Shown: in pieces, positions 44,331-56,400 of the stretch
Layout of the letters: every line of letters begins with the position of its first letter
Numbering within the stretch: the stretch's first letter is position 1
Source of the DNA: Centrapalus pauciflorus
Lineage: Eukaryota; Streptophyta; Magnoliopsida; Asterales; Asteraceae
Direction of reading: 5' to 3'
DNA length: 64,000 nucleotides
Assembly (NCBI GenBank): GCA_020465985.1
Contig: JAANYP010004682.1
Coordinates: forward strand, 1 to 64,000
Translations under genes and position numbers: made by a program
The notes under the pieces: generated by a model
Told to the model about the DNA's origin: nothing
Database searches by the model: none
The model's input: the letters and a program-made list of their open reading frames with translations, nothing else

Positions 44331-45968
44331 TCACCAGGTGTGAGAGCTTCCCCATTTTATAGCACCTTCGATACGCTTACGCAACTCTATGCAGTCGTTA
44401 GTGTGGTGCACGTTGTCTTCATGAAACTCCTAATACTCCGCCTGGTTTCTCTTTTTGGGGTCCCCTTGGATGCGAGCTGGGGGTTTAAACGAGGAGGCCA
44501 GCGCCTCTGTTGCTAAAATTTCCCTGGGGGTCTTGGTAAGAGACATGATGGTATCATTCCTCCTGTATCGATCTTCCCTGCGACCATATGGGGCATACTT
44601 CTCTTCTTTATCATGACGTCCTCTGAACGAGGTGTCTGATTCCCTCCCTTGATAGGCCTTGTGGCCTCTCTCTTGATGTGATTTCCTAGGTGGTTGATTT
44701 TGAGTGGACTGCTCTTTGGACCGTATGTAAGCGTAGGTCTTTTCCAGACACTCTTGATATGAGGCTGGCAAGTCTTGCGACAAAAACTCCACAAGCTGTC
44801 GGTGTCTAAGCCCATGTATAAAACCAGACACTTTAGCATCATCCCCCAAACCTCTGATCTGTTGACTCTCCAAATTGTATCGCTCCATGAAAGCTCGCAG
44901 GCCTTCTTCCTCAGTTTGCTTAATATTATGAAGTTCCATGTGGGTCTTCGTGTATCTCTGCTGTTGCATGAAATTAAAACAAAATTTCGTCCTTAACTCA
45001 TCGAGGCTATTAATACCACTTGGGGGTAACGATTCCAACCATAAGCGAGCAGTGCCCTTAAGTGTCATTGAAAACATATGGCATGTCACTGGTGGTACCC
45101 ATTTGGATATCTTCATGGCTCCTGCAAACAGGCGCCAATGATTGTCTGGATCTCCCGTTCCATCGTATACCCCTACATTTGAGGGTAGCTTCAGGGCCTC
45201 CGGAAGGGGGTCGTCTTCAATCCACTCTTTGAAAGGGGAAGGGTCCTCCCCATCAACCTCCAGGAAATGAGTCTCTAGGTTAAGGGGTTTAGGGCCTTTC
45301 TGGAAGTCCCTGCGGGCCTGACCCTGAGAAGTCCTGCTTCTAGTGGGTATTACCACTTCTCCCAATCCCCTACACCCTTGGTTTGTGAACCTCACCTAGG
45401 GAGGTGGTTCCACGTGCTCTCTCCTTCTTGCACTTCCTAGCGCCTCAGAAGCCGTACCCTGCATGAGACCTTCCCTTCGAGACGCCAGGGTAGGTGGCGT
45501 GGTTAAGGAGATACGGGTGCCTTGCATCGTCTGCCTGGGCACAGTCCGTGGAAGGGGGACGACCTCGCTTCCTACTGACACCTTGGCCTTAGCCACCTGA
45601 GTCTCTTGAATCCTGTGAGCTGGTCCTTCCCTCTTACCCAACTCCCGGGTGTCTATATGCTCATCCATTTCCTCTGAATCTGCATCTTCATATTCCATCA
45701 TCACCTCATTGGTCTTATCCAGGGGCAGTGCCTTAACAGAAAGAGAGTGTTCTTGCATGAGGGCCTGGAGTTGTTCAAAATTTGCAGCTACGAACTGACG
45801 GTTTATCACCTGTGTAGTTGTTTCGGAGTCTAAGGAGGGAAGGGGTGCGTCAACGGCCAGGGACGGTTCCACCACTCCCAGGGGCATCTGGAGACCCACC
45901 TGGAGAGGGGGTTGTTCTTCGTCTGGGGGGCCTTGAGGGCCTATTTCAGCTGCATCGGGCTTACCCAT
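44331..45968 (-). pseudogene. gag: Tat gag, two in-frame stops
   Basis: Starts MGKPDAAEIG at 45968, shortly after the PBS. A TAG at 45396-45398 separates an N-terminal Pro/Glu-rich part from the gag core 45395-44430 (YDGTGDPDNHWRLFAGAM, CHMFSMTLKGTARLWLESLP, FIHGLRHRQLVEFL), all in one frame. A second TAG at 44430-44432 precedes EFHEDNVHHTNDCIEL, the usual zinc-knuckle-like tail of Tat gags (EFH..HTTEEC in relatives). Without the stops it would be about 545 codons, normal for the lineage. Confidence 0.85.
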
Positions 45969-46020
45969 TCTGAACTTTTGAGAACTAAGCTAGTACCACC
46001 GTAACCAGTCGTATCCCACG

Positions 46021-46030
46021 GATGGCGCCA
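46021..46030 (-). promoter_or_regulatory. Tat primer-binding site
   Basis: Minus-strand TGGCGCCATC two bases after the 5' LTR; the TGGCGCC start is common in Tat elements. Which tRNA it pairs with I cannot decide from sequence alone. Confidence 0.8.
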
Positions 46031-46032
46031 AT

Positions 46033-46723
<691 letters not shown>

Positions 46724-46929
46724 GAAAAGTGAATATCGTGCTGTCATTATGTAACATTGGGTGCAAAATATCCCAAAACTACGTCGTTTTGAATCATGTA
46801 TATAATCCCTTCCAAAAACAAATTAAACCTAAAACTAAACAAATATATTGTTGATCCCCACCGCTTCCAGCGTCCCTCATCAACCGACTCCATGATCTTG
46901 TACTGCGTCAATCGTCAATCCTCTTCATC

Positions 46930-48238
46930 TCTGACAAATGGAGGTTCAATCAACACTGACCCTTCGTCTCCTACAAACCGAAAACCGAACTTTCATCACC
47001 ACTAACCTCCTTGTCTAATATTGTCACAGACCGATCGATGGATTCCTGTTTCCTTCACCGCCACCATTGACTGCAATTACATGCGACCCATTATCGTTGT
47101 TGACATTTTGCAAGGTAAATCACATTATGCTAACCTCTAATATTGCATCAAATTATTGATCATAGAAATCTTGTACATTTTCTACTATTGAGCATCAAAT
47201 TTCTTCTCTCCTTAGTCTGATTGAACATAACAAATTAAAGCCCCTCTGTAGATGAGTATATTACGTAATGCTTTTTTTTTTTTGAAATTGTGTTAGATTA
47301 ATTGATTTTAAGTTGCCAACAAGGGAGTGATAACATATGTTGAAATATGTTGTATACTTGTATCAATGTAATGCATCCAAGGTGCTTGATGAAATGCCTT
47401 TGTGGGAATTATTTGTAACATTCCTAAGTTTTTGAAGTGCTCAGACAATCAAGAAGTTGTTAAGCTTTCGGACTAATTGTTCGATGGATATTGTGTAGGT
47501 GTTAGACTTGAAACCATAACAGTGTGATGGTTTACATAAGATAGTGCTCTTTATCATGCAACAATGTTATGTTATTATCACCATTGACTTGAATTGATAT
47601 TAACAAAAGAAATCCTTTGTGACAAATTTATTAAAATGTCCAGACAATTAACACGATGGAAGGCATATTCATACGACATACTAGGCTACTAGCACGGTCC
47701 CAACTATAAAAAAAACACATATATTTGTAGCTAAACATCTCATTGCTCCATTTTCATGTTAACAGCGCATCAAGCAACTGCGTGTATTTTATGACAGATA
47801 GATCTATAGCTTAAGTGGTGAAAGCACCCACATATGTGTCGATACATATATGGGAGGATGGTGGTTCGATTCCACCTAGATCTTTGATGTACCTTATAGT
47901 TTAAATATTATCGTGCAAATTTGGGTCCCATGTAATTTGTAGTTGGTTTAGACCTTGTGACACTCCAATGTCTTGTAATGTTTATACAAAATGTGTGTTT
48001 TGTGTTTCTAATCTATTCAGAGCCATATTGTAACTCAATTATATTAGACATCCTCAAAACAAAAAATGAAAATTTACCACATTCTTATGCTAAGAAACTG
48101 CTGTTGAATTACTAGGCAAAAGAAATTCTTAATATATTTAATGATTGATCTAAATGCATACATAGTATGCAGAATTCATACTTTGCAAAACATCAATCCT
48201 CCAATACATTTGGAGAACAAAAGATAAAGAAAAACTCA
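46930..48238. other. MULE interior downstream of the transposase
   Basis: No SWIM zinc-finger exon or other gene found on either strand. Contains the tRNA-like structure 47800-47884. Otherwise AT-rich and intron-like. Confidence 0.6.
47800..47884 (+). ncRNA. tRNA-like structure (tRNA-derived SINE head or degenerate tRNA)
   Basis: A 7-bp acceptor stem AGATCTA/TAGATCT (47800-47806, 47877-47883), D-arm GCTT...AAGC, a perfect T-arm GGTGG-TTCGATT-CCACC (47860-47876), and Pol III boxes: A-box-like TAGCTTAAGTGG (47807-47818) and B box GGTTCGATTCC (47863-47873). The anticodon arm is abnormal: 28 nt, CCCA/TGGG enclosing a second hairpin ATATGT/ACATAT, about 11 nt longer than standard. No clear Pol III T-run follows (only TTT). 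A SINE head or a mutated intron-bearing tRNA both fit. Confidence 0.45.
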
Positions 48239-49813
48239 CTAAATCTTTCTAGTATAACATGCACCTGCTTTTTCTTCTATCAGATGAACAGAAGAAAGCA
48301 CTGGCCTTGAGTTCATGGTTTTGAAATCTTCATCTTCTTCAGCATCCCTACGAGACTTAACTTCTCTATCGTATTGTATAACAAATTCATTTAGCATGGT
48401 CTTCAAATTAACAAATCCATCAAAAAATGAATGAATGCTTTCGCTTCTACCACTTGTAGTCATGCCTGCAAAGAAAACATCTTTAAGGAAGGCTTTAGCC
48501 CAATGACTTCGCTGTTTGTACATCTCCATTATCCATTTGTTACTTTCAAGTTGATACTTTCCACATAAAAGTTCCCATTGGGTTTCAAACTCCTCCACTG
48601 TATCACTATTTACCCAATGTTTGTATGAATCCTGAAAGTCACTATAACGGGCAGTAAGGGGTCGAAGATGTTCCAACTCATGCTTTTTGATATGCCATGC
48701 ACAATAACGATGTCTAATGTTTGGAAAAACTCTATTAATTGCATTGCCCATAGCTTTATCCTGGTCTGTGATTATCGCGGATGGATGCTTTCCAAACATG
48801 CACTTTAAGAATTTTTGAAATAACCATACAAAAGTCTCTTCTTTTTCATTATCTAATAGTGCACCACCAAATAATATGGACTGGCCATGATGATTTACAC
48901 CAACAAATGGAGCAAAAGGCATCTTAAATTTATTCGTCATGTAAGTTACATCAAAAACGACAACATCACCAAATTTTACATATGCATCTCTTGACCTTCC
49001 ATCGGCCCAAAAAACATTTTTAGGAGAATTATCATGGAACAACTCCACAGCAAAGTATTGGTTACTATCAACTAAAGCTTTATCTTGAAAATGTTTGATA
49101 AGCCCATAGAACTCCTTACCTTTGTATTGTTTTCGTTGTTCAGACAAGACATCAACACATTGTTTAGAAGTAACATCAGCTTCATTTGGAGTTGTCATAG
49201 TATTTACAACCTTCTTGATTTGACAAGGTCTTAACCCGGATTGCCCAAGTTCCAACATGAGAGATTTGCAAGCCATCGAACGGTGAAACTTGCCATGTGA
49301 ACGGTGTTTCATTACTTTGGTCGGTGTCATGTTTAACTCATGATTGTGTGCATCATTGAAACCATCGACAACCCATTTACCATCTTTATTTTTTGAAATT
49401 CGAAACATTGCTTTACAGCCAGTCCTTAAATCTCTACGTCGTTTCTTTACATTCCCACTACCACCATTTACATTCAAACGTTTAAAACCTTCTTTGTTGC
49501 ACACATATATCTTTCGATAAGCCTCGTTTGTGGCCCTATTTTTATAAGTAGATTGAATACGTATACCAAATCCATGTAAAAATGCGTAACGATTATAAAA
49601 TGTGTATGCATCATCGGGAGTATCAAATTCCTTTTCTAAAACATGTTTGCCATTACCTTCGTCTATCTCAGACCCAACTCCTGAATGTAGATCATTTACT
49701 TTCTCGTTTTCAGATTCGGAATCGCTATGGTTAACCAAATACCCATTGGCATCAATATCTTCAATTTGATTTTGTTCAAAAGGTATATCATCTAAATGAA
49801 TTTCTGAATCCAT
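48239..49813 (-). CDS. FAR1/MULE-type transposase, C-terminally truncated
   Basis: 524 codons from MDSEIHLDD. Residues about 60-170: FAR1-type zinc DNA-binding domain (FDTPDDAYTFYNRYAFLHGF; GCKAMFRI; DAHNHEL). Residues about 285-390: MULE transposase core with VVFDVTYMTNKF (first catalytic D), IITDQDKAM (second D) and RHRYCAWHIKKHE. Relatives (FAR1/FRS proteins, Jittery-type transposases) continue after YTRKI with a SWIM zinc finger. Here the stop TAG follows immediately and overlaps a good splice donor (TTTA|GTGAGT), so the missing part may have been a further exon that is no longer present. The remaining frame is clean, suggesting recent activity or selection. Confidence 0.85.
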   Translation of the reverse strand: MDSEIHLDDIPFEQNQIEDIDANGYLVNHSDSESENEKVNDLHSGVGSEIDEGNGKHVLEKEFDTPDDAYTFYNRYAFLHGFGIRIQSTYKNRATNEAYRKIYVCNKEGFKRLNVNGGSGNVKKRRRDLRTGCKAMFRISKNKDGKWVVDGFNDAHNHELNMTPTKVMKHRSHGKFHRSMACKSLMLELGQSGLRPCQIKKVVNTMTTPNEADVTSKQCVDVLSEQRKQYKGKEFYGLIKHFQDKALVDSNQYFAVELFHDNSPKNVFWADGRSRDAYVKFGDVVVFDVTYMTNKFKMPFAPFVGVNHHGQSILFGGALLDNEKEETFVWLFQKFLKCMFGKHPSAIITDQDKAMGNAINRVFPNIRHRYCAWHIKKHELEHLRPLTARYSDFQDSYKHWVNSDTVEEFETQWELLCGKYQLESNKWIMEMYKQRSHWAKAFLKDVFFAGMTTSGRSESIHSFFDGFVNLKTMLNEFVIQYDREVKSRRDAEEDEDFKTMNSRPVLSSVHLIEEKAGACYTRKI

Positions 49814-50233
49814 TTACTTATTTGTTATATCCTGTAACAAATATAAATATTAACATCTTTAAACTAATGTATTGTTAATTCAAATATGGGTTGTTGGTTA
49901 TGTTTTGACGTGCCAAAATAGTGCTATATAGTGATTTTTTCAACAACCCCAAAAACAGAGGATCAATTTTGAAAGACAAATGTGATTAGTTTACCCACTG
50001 GATGATTGCAATTAAAGGAATTTTGCGATTTTTCACAGTTAGGAATTATAAATAAATATGGTGTTTTGGTTTAAAAAAAAGACAGAGTAATAATAAAGAT
50101 GAAGAACAAAGGTCAGGCATTAAAATAGTTTTTACAAACCTGCACAATCTGATGGGGTTGCTTACTGGTGGTAGAGGATCAAGTTACGGAGACGGTGGAA
50201 GTGATGGACGCGGGAAGTGATGGGGATCAACAA
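49814..50233 (-). other. MULE 5' leader of the transposase gene
   Basis: Region between the right TIR (the presumed promoter) and the start codon; possible leader intron, no ORF. Confidence 0.5.
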
Positions 50234-50439
50234 GATGAAGAGGATTGACGATTGACGCAGTACAAGATCATGGAGTCGGTGGATGAGGCACGCTGGAAGC
50301 GGTAGGGATCAACAATATATTTGTTTAGTTTTAGGTTTAATTTGTTTTTGGAAGGGATTATATACATGATTCAAAACGACGTAGTTTTGGGATGTTTTGC
50401 ACCCAATGTTACATAAATGACAGCACGATATTCACTTTT

Positions 50440-50442
<3 letters not shown>

Positions 50443-50530
<88 letters not shown>
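50443..50530. repeat. (TA)n microsatellite, right border tract
   Basis: About 88 bp of TA abutting the right MULE end; non-repetitive AT-rich DNA begins at 50531 and contains no gene until 50940. Confidence 0.95.
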
Positions 50531-50534
<4 letters not shown>

Positions 50535-50940
50535 CACCAATTGTTGTCAGCAAACGCAAACTTGAAATTTACAGAACTATAATTATTAGTTAGTGAAAAT
50601 AACAAAAGAAATGAAAAGGAAGTTTCGAAACAATGATAGATGTATTATGAAACCATTGTTATTTGTTTCTATTATAATATAATGCTTAATGACTCAATAT
50701 AAAATAGCTTTAAATGGAAAAATATGTGTAACATTCATATAAAATGATGAAATTCAGTTACTAGGAATTTTTTTTGTATAACCCTTATTGATAGTATACG
50801 TGTCTGAGAAAATGTAATATCCTAACTACTTATAAGATAACAGATGCTATCTAATAGGTAAGAATATAATAATGACGGTAAGTAATATTATTAACCATAA
50901 CCTTGGATTTAAGTCTTATAACATTTATAATGCTTAGCTG

Positions 50941-51478
50941 TCAAGGTTTGAGAAAGGAGATTCAAGTAATAAGCAAGGAGAAAAGAAATCTGGAGAGGAG
51001 AAGAAAACATTCTTCAAATGTGGCAAGCCTGATCATTTTAACAAAGACTGTCGCAAAATGGTGAAGAACTTCGAATACTACAAGAACAAACTGTTGTTGG
51101 CAAATCAAAAGGAGTTTGGAAAACGTCTTATGGCAGTAGATTACCATTGGTTGGTCCTAACTGATTCAGAAGATGAGGAAGAAAATCATGCGCATTTGCA
51201 TTGATTGATGATGGTGACTCATTGTGCCTAACTGATAAAGAAAGTTCTGATGATGACATTGATATTGCATCAATCTGCTTAATTGCCAAATGTGATGATG
51301 AAGAGATTGCTGATATTGGGACTTTATGTGTGATGGTAGAGACAAAAGAGGAAGTTGTGGATGATGTGGAGATAGATGTGGAGAACGAGGAAGAAACTGT
51401 GAAAGAGGGTATCAACCTGATGATAATGAAGGAAGATTTAGAAGATGACCTTTATTCGTGTGTGTCAGAAGCGTAGTT
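50941..51478 (+). pseudogene. Copia gag fragment in inverted orientation
   Basis: Plus strand: KKTFFKCGKPDHFNKDC (a zinc knuckle whose first Cys is Phe), then VKNFEYYKNKLLLANQK and an acidic tail (TDSEDEEE, after a frame change near 51195: LIDDGDSLCLTDKESSDDD and on to a TAG at 51474-51476). The arrangement CCHC + KNYEYYK + acidic tail is known from copia gags of eudicots. It has no pol in its own orientation and abuts the 3' end of the minus-strand copia pol. Confidence 0.65.
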
Positions 51479-51544
51479 CTATGGTAGTTCCTGAATCTTT
51501 CTCTATGTCTGATCTTATTGACCAATACAAGTGCATGAACTTAA

Positions 51545-54460
51545 ACGTAAAGACTTATAAAAGTTGAAATATATCATCAAGTTGAAATTTCGTGCCTACA
51601 AAATACAGTTCTATTGTCCCTTTTTCTACGTGGTCATTAATGAAGTGATATACATGATGTCTATGTGTTTTGTTTGCGAGTGTTACACGGGATTGCAAGA
51701 TATAGCAATTGCACTTCGGGAGTCACAGTATATTGGGATGTTGATGAGTGAAAATCCATAATCACGTAACGGTGTTCTCATCCAAAGCACCTGAGAGCAA
51801 CAGCTTGCAGCTGCTACGTACTCAGCTTCGGCTGTGGATGTGGATACACAATTTTTGCTTTTTGGAAGACTAACTCATCGGTCTGTCACCCAAAACCTGA
51901 ATTCCTCCTAATGTGCTTTTACGGCCTACTATGCAACCTGCAAAATCAGCATCTGAAAAGACGGTAAGATCGAGGTTGGTTCCATTTGGATACCGTACAC
52001 CATGTTTGGGTGAACCCTTAAGATAACGAATTAAGCGCAGTAAGGTGTGATTCTTTTGGGCCAGCCTGAAATCGAGCACAAAGACATGTAGAAAACATTA
52101 TATCCGATCTACTGGTCGTAAGGTAGAGAAGGAACCAATCATCCCTCTGTAAGTTGTGTTGTCGACACTTTTCCCAGAAGGATCAGTGTCTAACTTACAG
52201 TTTGAAGCCATGGGAGTTGCGATAGCCGTGCAAGACTCTAACTTATACTTCTTGAGTATGTCAACAGTATATTTCGACTGGTTCACAAATATTCCATCGT
52301 CAAGTTGTTTGACTTGAAATCCGAGGAAAAAGTTCATTTCCCCCATCATGCTCATCTCAAACCTGGACTCCAGAAGAGATGAAAATTCCTTACAAAACTT
52401 AGGGTCAGTAGATCCAAATATAATGTCGTCTACATAAATTTGGACTAGCGTTATGTGTGGGCCCTCCATTTTGTGAACAATGTTGTGTCCACCACACATT
52501 TATAGAAACCGACAGAGGTAAGAAACTTCGAGAGGCTATCATACCAAGCTCGAGGTGGTTGTTTTAAACCATAAAGAGCTTTATCTAGCATATAAACATG
52601 GTCTGATTTATGTGCACCAATAAAACCTTGTGGTTATTCAACATACACCTCCTCGTTTAGTTTACCATTCAAGTAGGCGGTCTTGACGTCCATTTTGTAC
52701 ACTCTGCAGTTTTTGTGAGCCGCAAACGCCAAGAAGATTTGGATAGCTTTAATCCATGCAACTAGAGCAAAGGTCTCGTCATAATCTATTCCTTCTTGCT
52801 ATCGGTAGCCTCTAGCGACTAGCCTCCTCGCCTTGTTTCTTACTACAATACCGTTCTCATCTCGTTTGTTCTTGAAGATCCATTTTGTGAAGATTTTGGC
52901 TCGGTCTTTGGGTTTGGGAACTAACCACGATACCCTTAGCTGTTCAAACAGGTTAAGCTTTTCTTGCATTGCTACAATCCATTCGGGGTCTTTCAAGGCA
53001 TCATCCGCACGAGTGGGATCTATCATGCAAAAGAATGACGCAAAAAGACATTCGTTAGCAGATGCCCTTCGAGTTTGAACCCCTGTGGATAGATCACCAA
53101 TGGTTTATTCTGTTGGGTGATCACGGGTCCATTTTGTTTCGTGTGGATGGGGTGAATGAGAATGAAACTTAGTGGTTAGTGTGGGGATGAATGATGTGTT
53201 ATGTTCAATGGTTTCGAGTAAGTGTACCACTGATTCGGGTTCAGATTCTGTTTGTTCTTGTAGTGGGATAATGTTCGATACAATATGGGAGGGTATAATT
53301 GGAGTGGACTCAGCAGATGGGATGTGTGTGGATGATGACTGAAGATGGTAGAGATGTAGGAATTGGTGGTTCAGAAGGTGGTAGATAAACTGTTGAGTCT
53401 GATGAATTTGTATTAACCGCGGGAGCTGTAACATAAGAAGAATTTACATTAGGACAAAAAAATTCAGTATAAAATGGATCAAATTAATTTATTAATTCAG
53501 AAGAAGAAAAAGAAGTGTGGTTAGTAGAGTCTCCAGGCATTGGAGTAATGCGAGCCTGATTGGTCAATTTTCCGAGCCATTTCAGCCATCTCATCGAATG
53601 TGATGTTCACACTCTCGTTGACTGTCCTGTTACGAGTGTTGTACGTGCGATATGCTATTGAGTTGGATGAGTATCCAATAAAGATCGCTTCATTTAATTT
53701 TCACATTGAATACCTTGAGGTTGACCTTGTCATTAAGCACGTAGCACCTGCAACCAAAAACTCGTAAGTGTTCGATATAAGACTCTTTATATAGCTAGAG
53801 TTGATAAGGAGTTTTGTTAAAGCGCTTATGAATGATTGAGCGGTTTTGAGTGTAGCAACTTGTGGACACGGCTTCAACCCATAAGCACGGTGCCACGGTG
53901 GTAGCTTTGAGTAGTTTAGCATGGTGCGAGCAGCCTCCATAAGGGTACGATTTCCTATTTCAATGATACCATTCTGTTGAGGTGTTCGTGCGGCGGAGAA
54001 TTGATGATGAATGCATTTAGATCGTAGAAAACTCTCTACTACCGAATTCTTGAATTATGTTTCGTTGTCAGATCTGATTAGTTGTACTGACAGCTGCTGT
54101 TGGGTCTCTACACTTTTGATGAAATCGGGATTTCTTGAGCTGTCTCATTCTTGGATCGCAAGAACTTACCAGGTATCTCATGAATAGTCGTCAATGATAA
54201 CCAACACATACCGCTTCCCATTAATGCTTTGAGTTCGCACAGGACCGCATAAATCCATATGCAGCAGCTCCAAAACTCTCTTAGTTGATCGTTCGGGTTT
54301 TGGTTTGTGAAAGGATCTCTTCATTTTCCTTTCTCACATGCATTACACAGGTGATCTTTTTCATATCGGAGTTTCGGGAGACCCTTGACCAGATGTTTTG
54401 AAGCCAGCTTGTTCATATTTTCGAAGTTCAAGTGAGATAGTGTCCGATGCCATAACCATG
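51545..54460 (-). pseudogene. pol: Copia pol, GAG-pre-IN to RNase H, decayed
   Basis: From the insertion point: WLWHRTLSHLNFENMNKL and CNACEKGKMKR (54455-54320, GAG-pre-integrase HHCC), integrase (LLHMDLCGPV near 54255; MEAARTMLNYSKLPPW at 53940), a linker with many stops (53700-53050), RT (MIDPTRADDALKDPEWIVAM at 53026; VQIYVDDIIFGST about 52460-52420; FFLGFQVKQLDDGIFV), RNase H (FSDADFAGCIVGRKST about 51965-51915; TAEAEYVAA near 51830-51800) ending near 51545 (FVGTKFQLDDIF). About ten frame breaks. No activity expected. Confidence 0.85.
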
Positions 54461-55429
54461 TGATGAGAACCTGTCCAAGGACCGACATGACGAAGATCCG
54501 TTAAGGTGGAAGATCAGACCTATCACAATATCAAAATCCAAGATGTTCCAGGATGCTCTCAATGGAATGATTAAATATTGTCGGAATCAAGCTCCCGTTT
54601 GTTCGCTAAACAACCAAGCACGCTTGCTAATGTTGATCCAAGTTGAACACTAATATTAGTCCAAGTTTTGGAGCCCAAGTTCTCACTTTAATCCACAAAA
54701 GCCCAAAAATAAATAAAAATTCGGCCAAGCCCACCCATGTGCATTGTTTTGGCCATAACTTCCTCCCAATTTGAGTGAAATAAAAGCTCACTTCAACCTT
54801 AGCCTTTTTCCTATATTTTCAAGAATAAAAAAGGCCCAAAATACATCCTTAGCCACGTCCATGAATCTGCCCAAAAAGGTGTCCATGTTAATTAACTTGT
54901 CAAAGATTAAATTCAAGGCATTTTGAAGGTTTTCTCAACATTATGGCCATTTACTTGGAGGAGATAAAGGGATAGAAGTTACTTGCATGATTAATACCTT
55001 CTAGAAGCTTTAAGTGGTGAAATGTCAATAATGCCCTTTTGATAAGTAGTCTTGCTTATTTGATAGCTTATCGTGTTAGCTTGTGCAGCTTATCTAGATA
55101 AGTAGTTGGTCTTATATTTTCTCCTATAAATAGGCACTCAATGTAACCATTTCAATCATCCTTCACTTTGAGTAAAATTGTGAGTTTTTAACTCTTATTG
55201 TTCCTTACAAACTTTTAGAACTTATCGAGTAAAGCTTGTGGCGTTCGATCCTTATACCAAGGTTCTTGTCTCGTTTATAGGCAACGGGTCGCGGTTCCAC
55301 TTATACCAAAGTTCTTGCCTCGTATATAGGCAACGGGCCGCGGTTCCACTTATACCAAGGTTCTTGTCTCGTTTATAGACAACGGGTCGCGGTCCTATCC
55401 AAGTTACTTGAAACAACCATTAGAACGAT
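54461..55429 (+). repeat. Gypsy 5' LTR, 3' end missing
   Basis: Matches 59753-about 60677; the last about 45 bp of the other LTR (gggcaatcgtgatc... to atca) are absent. TATAAATAGG at 55125-55134. Contains three 49-bp tandem units (55252-55398). Confidence 0.85.
55252..55398 (+). repeat. Three 49-bp tandem repeats in the gypsy 5' LTR
   Basis: Units begin ttataccaa at 55252, 55301 and 55350 and share gttcttg(t/c)ctcg and gcaacggg(t/c)cgcgg. The 3' LTR has only two (about 60549-60645). They lie 120-270 bp after the TATA box, in the transcribed part. Confidence 0.85.
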
Positions 55430-55468
55430 TGTTATTACTTTTTGTCTTCTATTTTGCAGCAAAAAAAA

Positions 55469-56400
55469 ATGGCGGATGAGCAACATCCTCCTAATCTTCA
55501 AATTCAAGCCATGATGGAGGAAATGCGACGATTGATGAGAACGGAATTCAACCAAATTCATGAAAGAATGGACCGATTGGAGACTGAAAAACCACAACCT
55601 ATCCGCACGTCATCACAAGTTTCTTATGAAAATCATGACGACGATGGAGGAAGTGACGGAGGGGAATCTGAAAGAAGAGATCCTCGACGAAGGCCCCGAA
55701 GAGACAACAATTTGAATTCTATCAAGATGAAAATTCCATCGTTTCAAGGAAAGTCAGATCCGGAAGCCTACATCGATTGAGAGACTAAAATGGAGTTCAT
55801 CTTTGATTGCTATGACTACTCCAATCGTAAAAAGGTAAAACTCGCCGTTGTTGAATTTTCTGATTATGCACTAACATGGTGGGATCAACTTGTGATTACT
55901 AGGCGAAGAAACGAAGAAAGACCCATTGATACATGGGAAGAAATGAAAAGGGTCATGAGACGACGTTTTGTACCAAGTCACTATTATCGTGACCTTCACA
56001 ATAAGCTCCAAGGCTTGAAGCAAGGAAGTAAGTCTGTTGAGAAGCTACCATGGCCAAGTTGTTAAATGGCCGCAATTATGAAATTCGTGATCGTGTTGAG
56101 ATGCATCATTATGTGGAGATTGAAGACATGGTCCACATGGCGGTTAAAATTGAAAAGCAACTCAAGAGACGGGGTGGATCAAGACGAATACCTGGAAGGC
56201 GGGTAGCTCCAAAAGGCCTGAAAGTTCATCATTTTTTAATCCCAAATCTAGTCCAAAACCAACAAGCCCTTCCAAGGAGAAAGGTAATTCTGATGCTCCT
56301 AAAACTCGTGACATAAAATGTTTTAAGTGTCTTGGTAGGGGTCACATTGCAAGTCAATGTCCAAATAAGCTTGTAATGGTGCAGAAAATGGAAAAATTGA
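55469..56400 (+). pseudogene. gag: Gypsy gag, broken
   Basis: Starts ATG 55469 (MADEQHPPNLQ). IKMKIPSFQGKSDPEAYID is followed by TGA at 55778-55780 where relatives have Trp, then in the same frame MEFIFDCYDYSNRKKVKLAV and FSDYALTWWDQLV. About 30 residues are deleted near 56045 with a frame change to ATMAKLLNGRNYEI and YVEIEDMVHMAVKIEKQLKR. CCHC knuckle CFKCLGRGHIASQC at 56319-56360. A purine run A9 precedes the ATG. Confidence 0.8.

Noticed and set aside
51201..51476. Acidic 91-codon frame as an independent gene
   Set aside because: It continues the gag fragment from 50941 after a frame change.
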